Assembly: GCF_009026145.1 (NCBI RefSeq)
Contig: NZ_WBUE01000026.1
Coordinates: 1-60,385 of the forward strand
Direction: 5' to 3'
DNA from: Hyphomicrobium sp.
GTDB lineage: Bacteria > Pseudomonadota > Alphaproteobacteria > Rhizobiales > Hyphomicrobiaceae
Length of the DNA: 60,385 nt
Part shown: positions 24,010 to 31,802 of the stretch, piece by piece
Layout: the number at the start of each line of letters is the position of its first letter
How positions within the stretch are numbered: position 1 is the first letter of the stretch
Program-made: the position numbers and the translations under genes
The notes under the pieces: generated by a model
Seen by the model: the letters and a program-made list of their open reading frames with translations, nothing else
Databases searched by the model: none
What the model was told of the DNA's origin: nothing

Positions 24010-24291
24010 ATGCGAGCCTACATCATAGCTCCGGTATTGGCGCTGGCCTTTGCCGCCTTTGCACCGGCCGTGGCCGACACGCCTCCCGGTGCACGCCTTA
24101 ATGTGCCGCGCGAGCAGTGGCTGACCCCGACGCAGATCACCGAAAAGCTGACGGCTGCCGGCTACAAGGTGACCGAGATCGAGACTGATGACGGTGCCTA
24201 CGAGGTCGAGCTCGTCGACAAGAACGGCGTCCGCGTCGAGGGATACGTGCACCCGGCGACCGGCGAGCTGCTGGTCGGCTACGACGACTGA
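24010..24291 (+). CDS. PepSY-like periplasmic protein, divergent from the two-component operon
   Basis: A 93-residue protein with a signal peptide (YIIAPVLALAFAAFAPAVA) and a PepSY_2-like domain: EQWLTPTQITEKLTAAGYKV, DDGAYEVELVDKNGVRVEG and HPATGELLVGYDD. The ATG at 24010 is favoured because AAGGAG ends nine bases before it, whereas the ATG at 24001 touches the Shine-Dalgarno. It diverges from the other PepSY gene over about 140 bases, so the response regulator may control both sides. A 13-bp hairpin follows the stop. Confidence 0.82.
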   Translation: MRAYIIAPVLALAFAAFAPAVADTPPGARLNVPREQWLTPTQITEKLTAAGYKVTEIETDDGAYEVELVDKNGVRVEGYVHPATGELLVGYDD

Positions 24292-24300
24292 GTGCGGCGG

Positions 24301-24332
24301 CGCCTTTCCCTCCCGACGCGGAGGGAAAGGCG
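24301..24332. terminator. Perfect 13-bp hairpin between convergent genes
   Basis: CGCCTTTCCCTCC (24301-24313) pairs exactly with 24320-24332 across a 6-nt loop. It lies nine bases after the PepSY stop and 46 bases before the convergent DUF930 stop. There is no U-tract on either side, so it may act as a bidirectional stop or an mRNA end-stabiliser. Confidence 0.55.
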
Positions 24333-24378
24333 GGCAGGCGAGCGCGACGCGCGGGTCGCCTAGAGAGCCCCAAGCGCG

Positions 24379-24762
24379 TCAGCGCCACAAGCCCAAATCT
24401 TCCCATTCGTGTTCCGGGATCTCGCCCCCGATCTCATAGCTGAAGGTCAGCGCCTTCATCTGATCCGGGCTCACGTCGCATTTGAATTTCAGCGCGTACC
24501 AGTGCGACTTGGCGCGCACAGCGCCGCCCTTGGCGGCCACCTGCGTGCCGCTGAAGGTAGCGCGCGCGGTGGTGCTGGTCGTCAGGCGGTCGGCCCTCGG
24601 CAGCTTGCCATCGCGCCGAATGGTGTCGATGCCCTTGATGATGCAAACCTGGTGCGCGCGCTCTTCCGGATCGAGCTTCTGAAGTTGCCGCTCGATGCTG
24701 CCCGCCTGCACCGCGAGCGGGTACAGGCACAGTACCGCCAGCGGGCCGAACCTGCGTGGCAT
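24379..24762 (-). CDS. DUF930 family secreted protein
   Basis: A 127-residue protein with a signal peptide (FGPLAVLCLYPLAVQAGS) and a DUF930 domain: LQKLDPEERAHQVCIIKGID, then RADRLTTSTTARATFSGTQV, AKGGAVRAKSHWYALKFKC and EHEWEDLGLW. Two cysteines probably form a disulfide. The family is found mainly in Hyphomicrobiales, with no known function. The ATG at 24762 follows a G-rich Shine-Dalgarno and starts the signal peptide; longer frames upstream would lack one. Confidence 0.78.
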   Translation of the reverse strand: MPRRFGPLAVLCLYPLAVQAGSIERQLQKLDPEERAHQVCIIKGIDTIRRDGKLPRADRLTTSTTARATFSGTQVAAKGGAVRAKSHWYALKFKCDVSPDQMKALTFSYEIGGEIPEHEWEDLGLWR

Positions 24763-24959
24763 GGATTTCCCCCCAATTGGCTTCGCCCTTCCCGGGCTTT
24801 TACTCTTTATCGCAACATGTCTGATGAGAGGAAAATCGGGCGTACTTGAGGCTTGACCCGGCGGGCCATAGGTCGCAGCGTTACGCCGGGTGGTCATCAA
24901 CACATCGAGGGCGACACCGGGCCGGTGAGCAGGCTATTCGGCATACACCTGGGGGCGGC

Positions 24960-25337
24960 ATGGCCGATGAGCTGATTCCGCTCGACGTTCGCGAGTTCAT
25001 CCTCACGTATATCGAATCCATCGCCCACCTCGAGGCGCTGCTTCTCCTCGTGCACAAGTCCGAGGAGAAATGGACGGCCAGCAGCGTCGCCGCCCAGCTC
25101 TATATCGACGAGGAGCAAGCAAAGGCGGTTCTCGACCGGCTATGCGACAGCGGGCTCGCTGGCTGTAATCATGGCACCTACCGGTTCAACGACGAACCGC
25201 CAGGCCAGCGCGAAATGGTGGAGCGTCTGGCCACACTCTATTCCCGGCACCTCATTCCCGTGACCAACCTGGTGCACTCCAGGCCGTCCGGTATTCGGGC
25301 CTTTGCCGCGGCATTCAAATTGCGAAAGGATCGATGA
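24960..25337 (+). CDS. Small winged-helix-like protein in the trehalose-6-phosphate synthase operon
   Basis: A 125-residue soluble protein starting ADELIPLDVREFILTYIESI. Residues 10-75 read as a winged helix (HLEALLLLVHKSEEKWTASS, AAQLYIDEEQAKAVLDRLCD, then SGLAGCNHGTYRF), as in small regulators that sense partner proteins. The C-terminal part contains a second helical stretch. It is followed at short distance by two DUF5985 membrane genes and a trehalose-6-phosphate synthase gene, so it likely regulates or accompanies them. DNA-binding residues cannot be confirmed. Confidence 0.7.
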   Translation: MADELIPLDVREFILTYIESIAHLEALLLLVHKSEEKWTASSVAAQLYIDEEQAKAVLDRLCDSGLAGCNHGTYRFNDEPPGQREMVERLATLYSRHLIPVTNLVHSRPSGIRAFAAAFKLRKDR

Positions 25338-25340
25338 CAC

Positions 25341-25598
25341 ATGGGTCCTCTCATCTACGCATTGTGCGCCATCGCCGCCGCGACCTGCGCTTACCTTCTA
25401 TTGCAAGCTTTCTGGAGGGGCGGCTATCGGTTGCTGTTGTGGAGCGGGTTGTGCTTCGTCGGCTTGACGCTCAACAATCTCATTCTGGTTGCCGACAAGA
25501 TTATCGTGCCGCACATGGACCTGTCGCTGTGGCGCACGTCGGTTGCGCTGATCGCCATGACCATACTTCTGTATGGCCTCATTTGGGATGCCGAGTGA
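25341..25598 (+). CDS. DUF5985 membrane protein (first of a pair)
   Basis: An 85-residue protein almost wholly made of three TM helices: IYALCAIAAATCAYLLLQA, LLLWSGLCFVGLTLNNLIL and SVALIAMTILLYGLIW. It matches the small DUF5985 family, often found as two adjacent copies beside regulators. It starts three bases after the winged-helix gene stop, and its TGA shares a base with the next ATG. Function unknown; a small membrane partner of the downstream membrane-bound synthase is a reasonable guess. Confidence 0.72.
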   Translation: MGPLIYALCAIAAATCAYLLLQAFWRGGYRLLLWSGLCFVGLTLNNLILVADKIIVPHMDLSLWRTSVALIAMTILLYGLIWDAE

Positions 25599-25873
25599 TG
25601 GATCTCGAACTCTATCCGATGCTGATGGGTGCGGTGGCCATGGCCTCGCTGGTGGCAACGCTGTTCTTCATGCGCTTCTGGTGGCAGACGCACGATCCCC
25701 TCTTTCTCTTCTTTGCGGCGGCATTCGCTCTCGATTCGCTTACCCGAATTGCATTGGGGCTGAGCCACCCCTCGGACGAGCTCGAGCCGCTCTATTATCT
25801 CGTGAGGCTCGTGATGTTCGGGCTGATCATCGCCGCCATCGTGCACAAGAACCGCCCGCGCCGCTCACGCTGA
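25598..25873 (+). CDS. DUF5985 membrane protein (second of a pair)
   Basis: A 91-residue three-TM protein related to the previous one: PMLMGAVAMASLVATLFFMR, then WWQTHDPLFLFFAAAFALDS, then LYYLVRLVMFGLIIAAIVHK. The pattern of three helices with a conserved second-helix FxxxxFALDSL differs from the first copy, so the pair may form a heteromer. The ATG at 25598 overlaps the upstream stop by one base, indicating translational coupling. The synthase gene follows 111 bases later. Confidence 0.72.
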   Translation: MDLELYPMLMGAVAMASLVATLFFMRFWWQTHDPLFLFFAAAFALDSLTRIALGLSHPSDELEPLYYLVRLVMFGLIIAAIVHKNRPRRSR

Positions 25874-25984
25874 TCCCGGTTCCCTCGCGCGATCGGTCGT
25901 TCTTCTGCTTTGATCAACCGCGGCGCACCGCGTCGATCGGGGCCGATACCTTCGGCCGTCGCCAGTTAGGAAGGAAAACACTGG

Positions 25985-28210
25985 GTGCAGACCTATCTAC
26001 GTTATGCAGCCGGAGCTCTCGGCGCCGTCGCGATACTGGTGCTGTTGCTGGCGCCATTGGCGTCGGTTCTCGTCGACACGTGGTCCCTCCGCGATCTCGA
26101 GAGCCGCTCCAAGCTGGTGTACCTTTCGATCAAGGACCAGGTGACCCGTCACCTCGCGTCAGGAAACGATTCCGATGTCGTCAGCCTGTTTGAAAGCCTG
26201 ACGGCGGACGAGAAGCTTCTGGCGGTCGGCTATTGCGATGAAGCCGGCCAACTGCTTTTTGCGACCAAGCTCATGCCCGCGAAGTTTGCCTGTGGCTCGG
26301 CTCCGAGCGGCGAGGGTGGAACGTTCTCGACCATTGAAAATGAGGGGAGCAAGATCCTCGCGGCATCGTTCCCGGTGGCCGCACCGAAGGGAACGGGGCA
26401 TCTCGTCGTCCTGCACGATCTCAGCTTCGCCGAGCGGCGCGCCGCCAAAGCCCGTCTGCATTGGGCTCTGGCGATAGCCGGGGCGGGGCTGGCCCTGGTC
26501 GCACTGGCAGCGCTGTCGGCGTTCCATCTGTCGCGCCAATGGCTGGGGGTCATACGACAGACCATTGCCGAGGCGGCAGGAGCACCCGCCTTCATTCCCA
26601 ATGCGCCGCGCGCGGCGCCGCTCCTCGGCTCCGAGCTGCGCCAGCTCGTCCGCGACCTGCAGCGCGCGCCGCCGCTCGCCGAGGGCATCCAAGTCGAATG
26701 GTCGCCGCAGACTCTGAGGTTGCTGCTCGGCCACGAGCTGCCGAACGCCGAAGTCTTGGTGGTGTCGAACCGCGAGCCGTATATTCACAACAGAACCGGC
26801 GACGGCATTGAGATGCAGATTCCGGCAAGCGGCCTCGTTGCCGCGCTCGAGCCGGTCATGCGGGCATGCGGTGGCACCTGGGTTGCGCACGGCAGCGGAT
26901 CGGCGGATCGCGAAACGGTGGATGCTCACGACCGCATCGCCGTCCCTCCCAGCGCACCCGCCTATACCCTGCGCCGCGTATGGCTGAGCGAGGATCAGCA
27001 GGCCGGATATTACTACGGCTTCGCCAACGAGGGCCTTTGGCCGCTGTGCCACATCTCGTTCGTGCCGCCGAATTTTCGCGAAGCGGACTGGCGGTCGTAT
27101 CAGGAGGTCAATCGGCTCTTTGCCGAGGCCATAGCCAAAGAGGCGAGATCCGACGATCCGATCATCCTCGTCCAGGATTACCACTTCGCGGTCCTGCCCC
27201 GGCTGCTGAAAGAGCGACTGCCGCGCGCAACCATCCTCACCTTCTGGCATATTCCGTGGCCGAACGCCGAGACATTCAGCATCTGCCCGTTCAAGGAGGA
27301 GATCATCGGCGGATTGCTCGGAAGCACGATCCTCGGCTTTCACACGCAATTCCACTGCAACAATTTCCTCGAGACGGTGGATCGCTTCATCGAGGCACGT
27401 ATCGATCGCGAGCGTGCATCCGTAACTTTCGGTGGGCATGAGACGATCGTTCGTCCCTATCCCATTTCCATCGAGTGGCCGCCTCAGGCGCTGGAAAAGC
27501 AAGCATCCGTCGACGAATGCCGGCGCAGCGTTCGCGCCGAGCTCGGCATCGGCGAGGACGTTCATATCGGCGTCGGCGTGGAGCGTTTCGATTATACCAA
27601 GGGCGTCCTCAATCGCATCCGCGCCATCGACGAGCTATTGACGAGGCACCCCGAATGGCGTGGCAGGTTCGTGTTCATCCAGGCGGCTGCTCCCTCGCGC
27701 AGCAAGCTCGATACCTATCGTCACCTGCAAGAGGAAGCCAAAGAGCTTGCAGGCGCCGTGAACGCCAAATACGGCGGCGCCGGCCCTGAGCCGATTCATC
27801 TGCTCATCCGCCACCACGAACCGGACGAAGTCTTCAAGCTGTTCCGCGCCGCCGATGTCTGCGTCGTCAGTAGTCTGCACGACGGCATGAACCTCGTTGC
27901 CAAGGAATTCGTCGCGGCGCGCGACGACGAGCGCGGCGTGCTGGTCTTGTCGCAATTCGCCGGTGCGTCGCGCGAGCTGGCGGAAGCGCTGATCGTCAAT
28001 CCGTATGATGCCCACGGGCTGGGTGAGGCGATCGACGAGGCCCTCAACATGCCCCTAAACGAGCAGCGCGAGCGCATGCGGCTGATGCGCGCCCAGGTCA
28101 AGGAACGCAATGTTTATCGCTGGGCCGGGCAGATGCTTCTCGATGCGGCGCGCGTGCGCAAGCGCAGACGCATTGTCGACCTCGCCGAGCAGCGGCAACT
28201 CGGTGGCTGA
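25985..28210 (+). CDS. Trehalose-6-phosphate synthase (GT20) fused to an N-terminal membrane sensor-like module
   Basis: A 741-residue protein. The C-terminal 490 residues are a GT20 synthase that makes trehalose-6-phosphate from UDP- or other NDP-glucose and glucose-6-phosphate: EVLVVSNREPYIHNR (about 256), VQDYHFAVLPRLL, LTFWHIPWPNAETF, GVGVERFDYTKGVLNRI and SSLHDGMNLVAKEFVA. Unlike classical OtsA (about 470 residues) it begins with a TM helix (5-30), an extracytoplasmic domain (31-158), a second TM helix (159-182) and a HAMP-like linker (183-245). This is the topology of a chemoreceptor or sensor kinase. GTG start with AGGAAGG upstream. No otsB phosphatase is in the window. Confidence 0.88.
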   Translation: MQTYLRYAAGALGAVAILVLLLAPLASVLVDTWSLRDLESRSKLVYLSIKDQVTRHLASGNDSDVVSLFESLTADEKLLAVGYCDEAGQLLFATKLMPAKFACGSAPSGEGGTFSTIENEGSKILAASFPVAAPKGTGHLVVLHDLSFAERRAAKARLHWALAIAGAGLALVALAALSAFHLSRQWLGVIRQTIAEAAGAPAFIPNAPRAAPLLGSELRQLVRDLQRAPPLAEGIQVEWSPQTLRLLLGHELPNAEVLVVSNREPYIHNRTGDGIEMQIPASGLVAALEPVMRACGGTWVAHGSGSADRETVDAHDRIAVPPSAPAYTLRRVWLSEDQQAGYYYGFANEGLWPLCHISFVPPNFREADWRSYQEVNRLFAEAIAKEARSDDPIILVQDYHFAVLPRLLKERLPRATILTFWHIPWPNAETFSICPFKEEIIGGLLGSTILGFHTQFHCNNFLETVDRFIEARIDRERASVTFGGHETIVRPYPISIEWPPQALEKQASVDECRRSVRAELGIGEDVHIGVGVERFDYTKGVLNRIRAIDELLTRHPEWRGRFVFIQAAAPSRSKLDTYRHLQEEAKELAGAVNAKYGGAGPEPIHLLIRHHEPDEVFKLFRAADVCVVSSLHDGMNLVAKEFVAARDDERGVLVLSQFAGASRELAEALIVNPYDAHGLGEAIDEALNMPLNEQRERMRLMRAQVKERNVYRWAGQMLLDAARVRKRRRIVDLAEQRQLGG

Positions 28211-28245
28211 CAAGCCCGGGTGAGGACGACGCTGCCCGCTGCGGA

Positions 28246-28896
28246 TCAGCGATTGAGGGCGACGACCAGGGCCTTCGGATTGCCGCCGTTGTCGCTGATG
28301 AAGCTCTGGAACAGATTATCGAGGAACGACGTCATCCAGAAGCCGATCACCTGCGCATCGCGCACCTTGTAGGTATTGCCGCGCTTCACGATCAGCCAGC
28401 GCACATCATAGCTCTCGCCGCTCACCAGCGTGATGCGGCTGTCGACGTAGGTGCCGCGCGCATCTTCTTTCGACTGGGCGGTGACGATGAAGCGCGCGAC
28501 CGGATACTTCGGCGCCTCCTTCGAGGCGTAGCGGGCGATGAAGTTGATCATGCCGTTGTAATAGATCGGACGGTCGGTCTTCGGCAGGCTGCGCGCATAA
28601 TCGCCCAGCGCGCTGAGGCCGATCGAGGGAACATCGGCGTTGGAATTGAGCACCATGGCGAACTGGGTGGTCGATCCCGAGCGCGAGGCGGCGAGCAGCT
28701 CGTTGCCGACGCGCTTCATGAAGCCGGCGGGGCTTTCCCTGCGTACGACCTCGACAGCGTCACCCGGAGGCGCCGCCTTCGAGGCCGGGGCCTGCGCCGA
28801 GGCGGTCACCGGAATTGCAAACAGTGCCATGCAGGAGAGCGCCAGCGCACGCAAGTAGCTTTGCCGCGGCACAGGTAAGGTCACGGTGCTCATCAT
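28246..28896 (-). CDS. MlaC/Ttg2D-like periplasmic phospholipid-binding protein
   Basis: A 216-residue protein with a signal peptide (YLRALALSCMALFAIPVTASA) and an MlaC/toluene-tolerance Ttg2D domain: FMKRVGNELLAASRSGSTTQ, ARYASKEAPKYPVARFIV, TYVDSRITLVSGESYDVRWL and YKVRDAQVIGFWMTSFLDNL. MlaC ferries phospholipids between outer and inner membranes. Other mla genes are absent, so it is an orphan family member. The ATG at 28896 has AGGAGG 12 bases upstream; a longer frame to 29202 is unsupported. Confidence 0.82.
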   Translation of the reverse strand: MMSTVTLPVPRQSYLRALALSCMALFAIPVTASAQAPASKAAPPGDAVEVVRRESPAGFMKRVGNELLAASRSGSTTQFAMVLNSNADVPSIGLSALGDYARSLPKTDRPIYYNGMINFIARYASKEAPKYPVARFIVTAQSKEDARGTYVDSRITLVSGESYDVRWLIVKRGNTYKVRDAQVIGFWMTSFLDNLFQSFISDNGGNPKALVVALNR

Positions 28897-29053
28897 ACGG
28901 TTGGGCTCCCTCCTGAGGGCGTACGAACGATCAACGGCGGCGGCCGCAATACCGCCGGCCGGCCCTCGCCTCAGCTGCTTTATCAGCCATGTGAGGCATC
29001 TTTCAGTCAAAGGGTGGGCAGCGATAGCGTCGAATTTTTGGACGACGAGGGCG

Positions 29054-29683
29054 TCAGGCATGGGCGGCATCCGGTAATGGCGCGGTGGACAGTCGTGGCC
29101 ATAGGCCCTTGAATCGATAGAGTTCGCTGGGTGCCACCTGCTTGTGGCCGAGCGGCGCCGCGACGCGGTCGACCTCGCTCTGCGATGTCCGCGGCGCCAC
29201 ACACAAGAGCACGGATTTCTCGCGCTGCGGATGGACGAGGATCAGCTCGTGGCGCGTGCCCGACAGCGATGCGCGCACGTGATGCGCAACGCCGGTGAAG
29301 GAGGCGAGCGGAGCCGACCATGCCCAGGTGCGGAAGTATCCGCCCTCCGTCACCGCGACCATGCCGTGCGCGATCTCGACAGTGCGCGTCGTCGCCAGCC
29401 GGTCGATGAGGCGCTTGGTCGGCAGGGCGACGAGATAGATGAGGAATCCGATGGCGGCGAGCACCTCCACGCCCTGCGCCGGATGCTGCTCGATCAGCGT
29501 GCGCGCGGCGGGCGAAAGCATGGCCTGCACGATGGCAACCGCGGCGAGGGTGACGGCGATGGTGCCGGGGATGACGAGGGTGAGGAGCACCGTCGCCGCG
29601 CGCTGCGAGCAGGTCTGGGTCAGGCGGAGCGGCAGTTCGGCAGGCATGGGAGGGTCGACCCGGTCGTAAATGGCAACGCGCAT
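29054..29683 (-). CDS. Hypothetical two-TM membrane protein
   Basis: A 209-residue protein I cannot name. Two TM helices are clear, VLLTLVIPGTIAVTLAAVAI (about 30-52) and GVEVLAAIGFLIYLVALPT (about 70-90). A soluble C-terminal part follows (VEIAHGMVAVTEGGYFRTWA, RHELILVHPQREKSVLLCV) whose strand pattern resembles a bacterial PH-like domain. It diverges from the methionine operon; the operator-like palindrome at 29806-29819 lies about 125 bases upstream, so it may share the regulation, but this is unproven. The ATG at 29683 is favoured over a longer frame to 29800 that would cross that operator. Confidence 0.65.
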   Translation of the reverse strand: MRVAIYDRVDPPMPAELPLRLTQTCSQRAATVLLTLVIPGTIAVTLAAVAIVQAMLSPAARTLIEQHPAQGVEVLAAIGFLIYLVALPTKRLIDRLATTRTVEIAHGMVAVTEGGYFRTWAWSAPLASFTGVAHHVRASLSGTRHELILVHPQREKSVLLCVAPRTSQSEVDRVAAPLGHKQVAPSELYRFKGLWPRLSTAPLPDAAHA

Positions 29684-29793
29684 GGAATGTCCGCAATCGA
29701 GGAAATCTGGGAATCGAAGGTAAACGGGCGTGCTTACTTTCGGGTTAATCGGTGTGCCGAAATGACCATCCGATTGTGGCAAGCGCACATCGC

Positions 29794-29821
29794 TTGACAC
29801 ATAAACATATCTTTATATGAT
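29794..29821 (+). promoter_or_regulatory. Promoter of the methionine operon with a palindromic operator between -35 and -10
   Basis: TTGACA (29794-29799) and TATGAT (29816-29821) are spaced 16 bases apart, a near-consensus sigma-70 promoter. A palindrome, CATAT-CTTT-ATATG (29806-29819), fills the spacer and enters the -10. Transcription should start about 29828-29830, at or beside the A of the first ATG, so the mRNA would be leaderless. Binding here by the ArsR-type protein encoded immediately downstream would block RNA polymerase. Confidence 0.7.
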
Positions 29822-29829
29822 GCGGCAAA

Positions 29830-30867
29830 ATGCGCGAGAAGGCGGCCGTGTCGGGATCCTTTGCCAGCGATGACATCGTGACGGCGCTCAAGGCAGCGGC
29901 CGAACCGACGCGCTTGCGCATTCTGCTGCTGCTTGCCGCCGGCGAGCTCAGCGTCAAGGACCTGACGCTGATTCTCGGCCAGAGCCAGCCGCGCATCAGC
30001 CGCCATCTGAAGCTGCTCGCCGAAGCAGGGCTGGTGGAGCGGTTCCGCGAGGGGAGCTGGGCTTATTTCCACGTTTCCGACCGCTCGTCCGGCGGCCGCC
30101 TCGCCCTCGATATTCTGGCGCTGGTCGATGAATCCGACCGCGTCGTGGCCCGCGACCGCGAGCGCGCCGACGCCCTGAAACGGGAGCGCGAAGCTTCGGC
30201 ACAGGCCTATTTTCAGTCCCACGCTGCCGACTGGGACCGAATCCGCGCCCTGCATGTCGCCGAGCACGACGTGGAGCAGGCGATCGTCGAGGCGCTCGGC
30301 CGGGGCCCGTTCAAGCTCCTGGTCGATCTTGGCACCGGCACGGGGCGCATCCTGGAGCTGCTCGCCGACCGCTACGAGCGCGGACTGGGCTTCGATCTCA
30401 ACAACGCGATGCTCGCCTACGCCCGCAGCAACCTCACGAAAGCGAAGTTGGCGCGGGCGCAGGTTCGTCATGGCGACATCTATGCCCTGAGCCTGCCTGA
30501 CGGTGTGGCCGACGCCGTCGTCATGCACCAGGTGCTGCATTTCCTCTCCGATCCCGCGCTCGCCATTCGCGAGGCGGCGCGCGTCCTCGCCCCCGGCGGC
30601 CGGCTCCTCGTCGTCGACTTTGCCCCGCACGATCTCGAATTTCTGCGCGAGGAGCACGCCCACGACCGGCTCGGCTTTGCGTCGGCGCAGGTGGCGAATT
30701 GGATGCAAGACGCCGGCCTCGTGCCACGGCTGCAACGCGACCTGGCGCCGGCCGCGGCAGCCAGCCCGCAGGCGCTCACCGTCTCCCTGTGGCTCGGCGA
30801 GCGGCCGCTCGATGCGCAAGTGCAGAAGCTACCGGCGCGCGCCCGCGCATTACAGGAGGCCCCCTGA
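29830..30867 (+). CDS. ArsR family regulator fused to a SAM-dependent methyltransferase domain (SahR-like)
   Basis: A 345-residue fusion. Residues 10-100 are an ArsR winged helix (AAEPTRLRILLLLAAGELSV, LTLILGQSQPRISRHLKLL); residues 135-310 are a class I methyltransferase fold with motif I LLVDLGTGTGRILELLADRY, GLGFDLNNAMLAYA and a VLAPGGRLLVVDF segment. No metal-binding Cys pair is present in the ArsR part. Alphaproteobacterial proteins of this architecture next to met genes are considered S-adenosylhomocysteine-sensing repressors (SahR). Position ahead of metF and metH agrees. The ATG at 29830 implies a leaderless mRNA; a GTG at 29848 after GAGAAGG is the alternative. Confidence 0.85.
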   Translation: MREKAAVSGSFASDDIVTALKAAAEPTRLRILLLLAAGELSVKDLTLILGQSQPRISRHLKLLAEAGLVERFREGSWAYFHVSDRSSGGRLALDILALVDESDRVVARDRERADALKREREASAQAYFQSHAADWDRIRALHVAEHDVEQAIVEALGRGPFKLLVDLGTGTGRILELLADRYERGLGFDLNNAMLAYARSNLTKAKLARAQVRHGDIYALSLPDGVADAVVMHQVLHFLSDPALAIREAARVLAPGGRLLVVDFAPHDLEFLREEHAHDRLGFASAQVANWMQDAGLVPRLQRDLAPAAAASPQALTVSLWLGERPLDAQVQKLPARARALQEAP

Positions 30868-31793
30868 TGCCTATGGTGTCCGAACGCAAGAGCCGGCTGC
30901 TCGGCGCTGGCGAGATCGACGTCTCCTTCGAATTCTTCCCGCCCAAGACGGAGAAGATGGAGGAGCAGCTGTGGTCGTGCATCGAGCGGCTGGCGCCGCT
31001 GCGGCCCGAGTTCGTGTCGGTGACCTACGGCGCCGGCGGCTCGACGCGCGAGCGCACGCACAACACGGTTGCGCGCATCATCAGAGAGACGGACTTGAAG
31101 CCCGCCGCGCACTTGACCTGCGTCACCGCCACCAAGGAAGAGGTCGATTCCGTCGCGCGCGCCTATTGGGACGCCGGCGTGCGCCACATCGTGGCGCTGC
31201 GCGGCGACCCGGCGGGCGGCCCCGGCACCAAGTACGAGCCGCATCCCGGCGGCTACATCAACGCCGCCGACCTCGTCGGTGGGTTGAAGCGCATCGCGCC
31301 CTTCGAAATTTCCGTCGCCGGCTATCCGGAAAAGCACCCCGAAAGCCCGACGCTGGCCGCCGACATGGACAACCTCAAAGCCAAGGTGGACGCCGGCGCC
31401 GATCGCATCATTACCCAGTTCGGGTTCGACAACGCCCACTACCTGCGCTTTCTGGAGCGCGCGCGCGCCGCCGGCATCTGGGTGCCGATCACCCCCGGCA
31501 TCGTCCCCATTCACAATTTCAAGCAGGTCGCCGCCTTCGCCGCGCGCGCCGGCGCCAGCATGCCCTCCTGGCTCGCGCACCGCTTCGAGGGGCTCGAGGA
31601 CGACGCGGCGACCGGTCACCTCGTTGCCGCGGCGGTGGCCACCGAGCAGGTGATGGACCTCGTCGACGAAGGGGTGAAGAAGTTCCATTTCTACACGCTC
31701 AATCGGGCGGACCTCGCCTACGCCATCTGCCATCTTTTGGGCTTGCGCCCGCACACGTCGCCCGCCCCCGCCAGGGCGCGCGCGGCGGGGTAA
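30867..31793 (+). CDS. metF: 5,10-methylenetetrahydrofolate reductase
   Basis: A 308-residue MetF. Motifs in order are VSFEFFPPKTEKMEEQLW, FVSVTYGAGGSTRERT, HLTCVTATKEEV, HIVALRGDPAGG, EISVAGYPEKHPES, IITQFGFDNAHYLRF and FHFYTLNRADLAYAIC. It reduces methylene-THF to methyl-THF, the methyl donor for MetH. The ATG at 30867 overlaps the upstream TGA by one base and has AGGAGG seven bases before it. The frame extends upstream but only this start fits the family. It is the second gene of the methionine operon. Confidence 0.95.
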   Translation: MPMVSERKSRLLGAGEIDVSFEFFPPKTEKMEEQLWSCIERLAPLRPEFVSVTYGAGGSTRERTHNTVARIIRETDLKPAAHLTCVTATKEEVDSVARAYWDAGVRHIVALRGDPAGGPGTKYEPHPGGYINAADLVGGLKRIAPFEISVAGYPEKHPESPTLAADMDNLKAKVDAGADRIITQFGFDNAHYLRFLERARAAGIWVPITPGIVPIHNFKQVAAFAARAGASMPSWLAHRFEGLEDDAATGHLVAAAVATEQVMDLVDEGVKKFHFYTLNRADLAYAICHLLGLRPHTSPAPARARAAG

Positions 31794-31802
31794 GGAGTTC
31801 GC

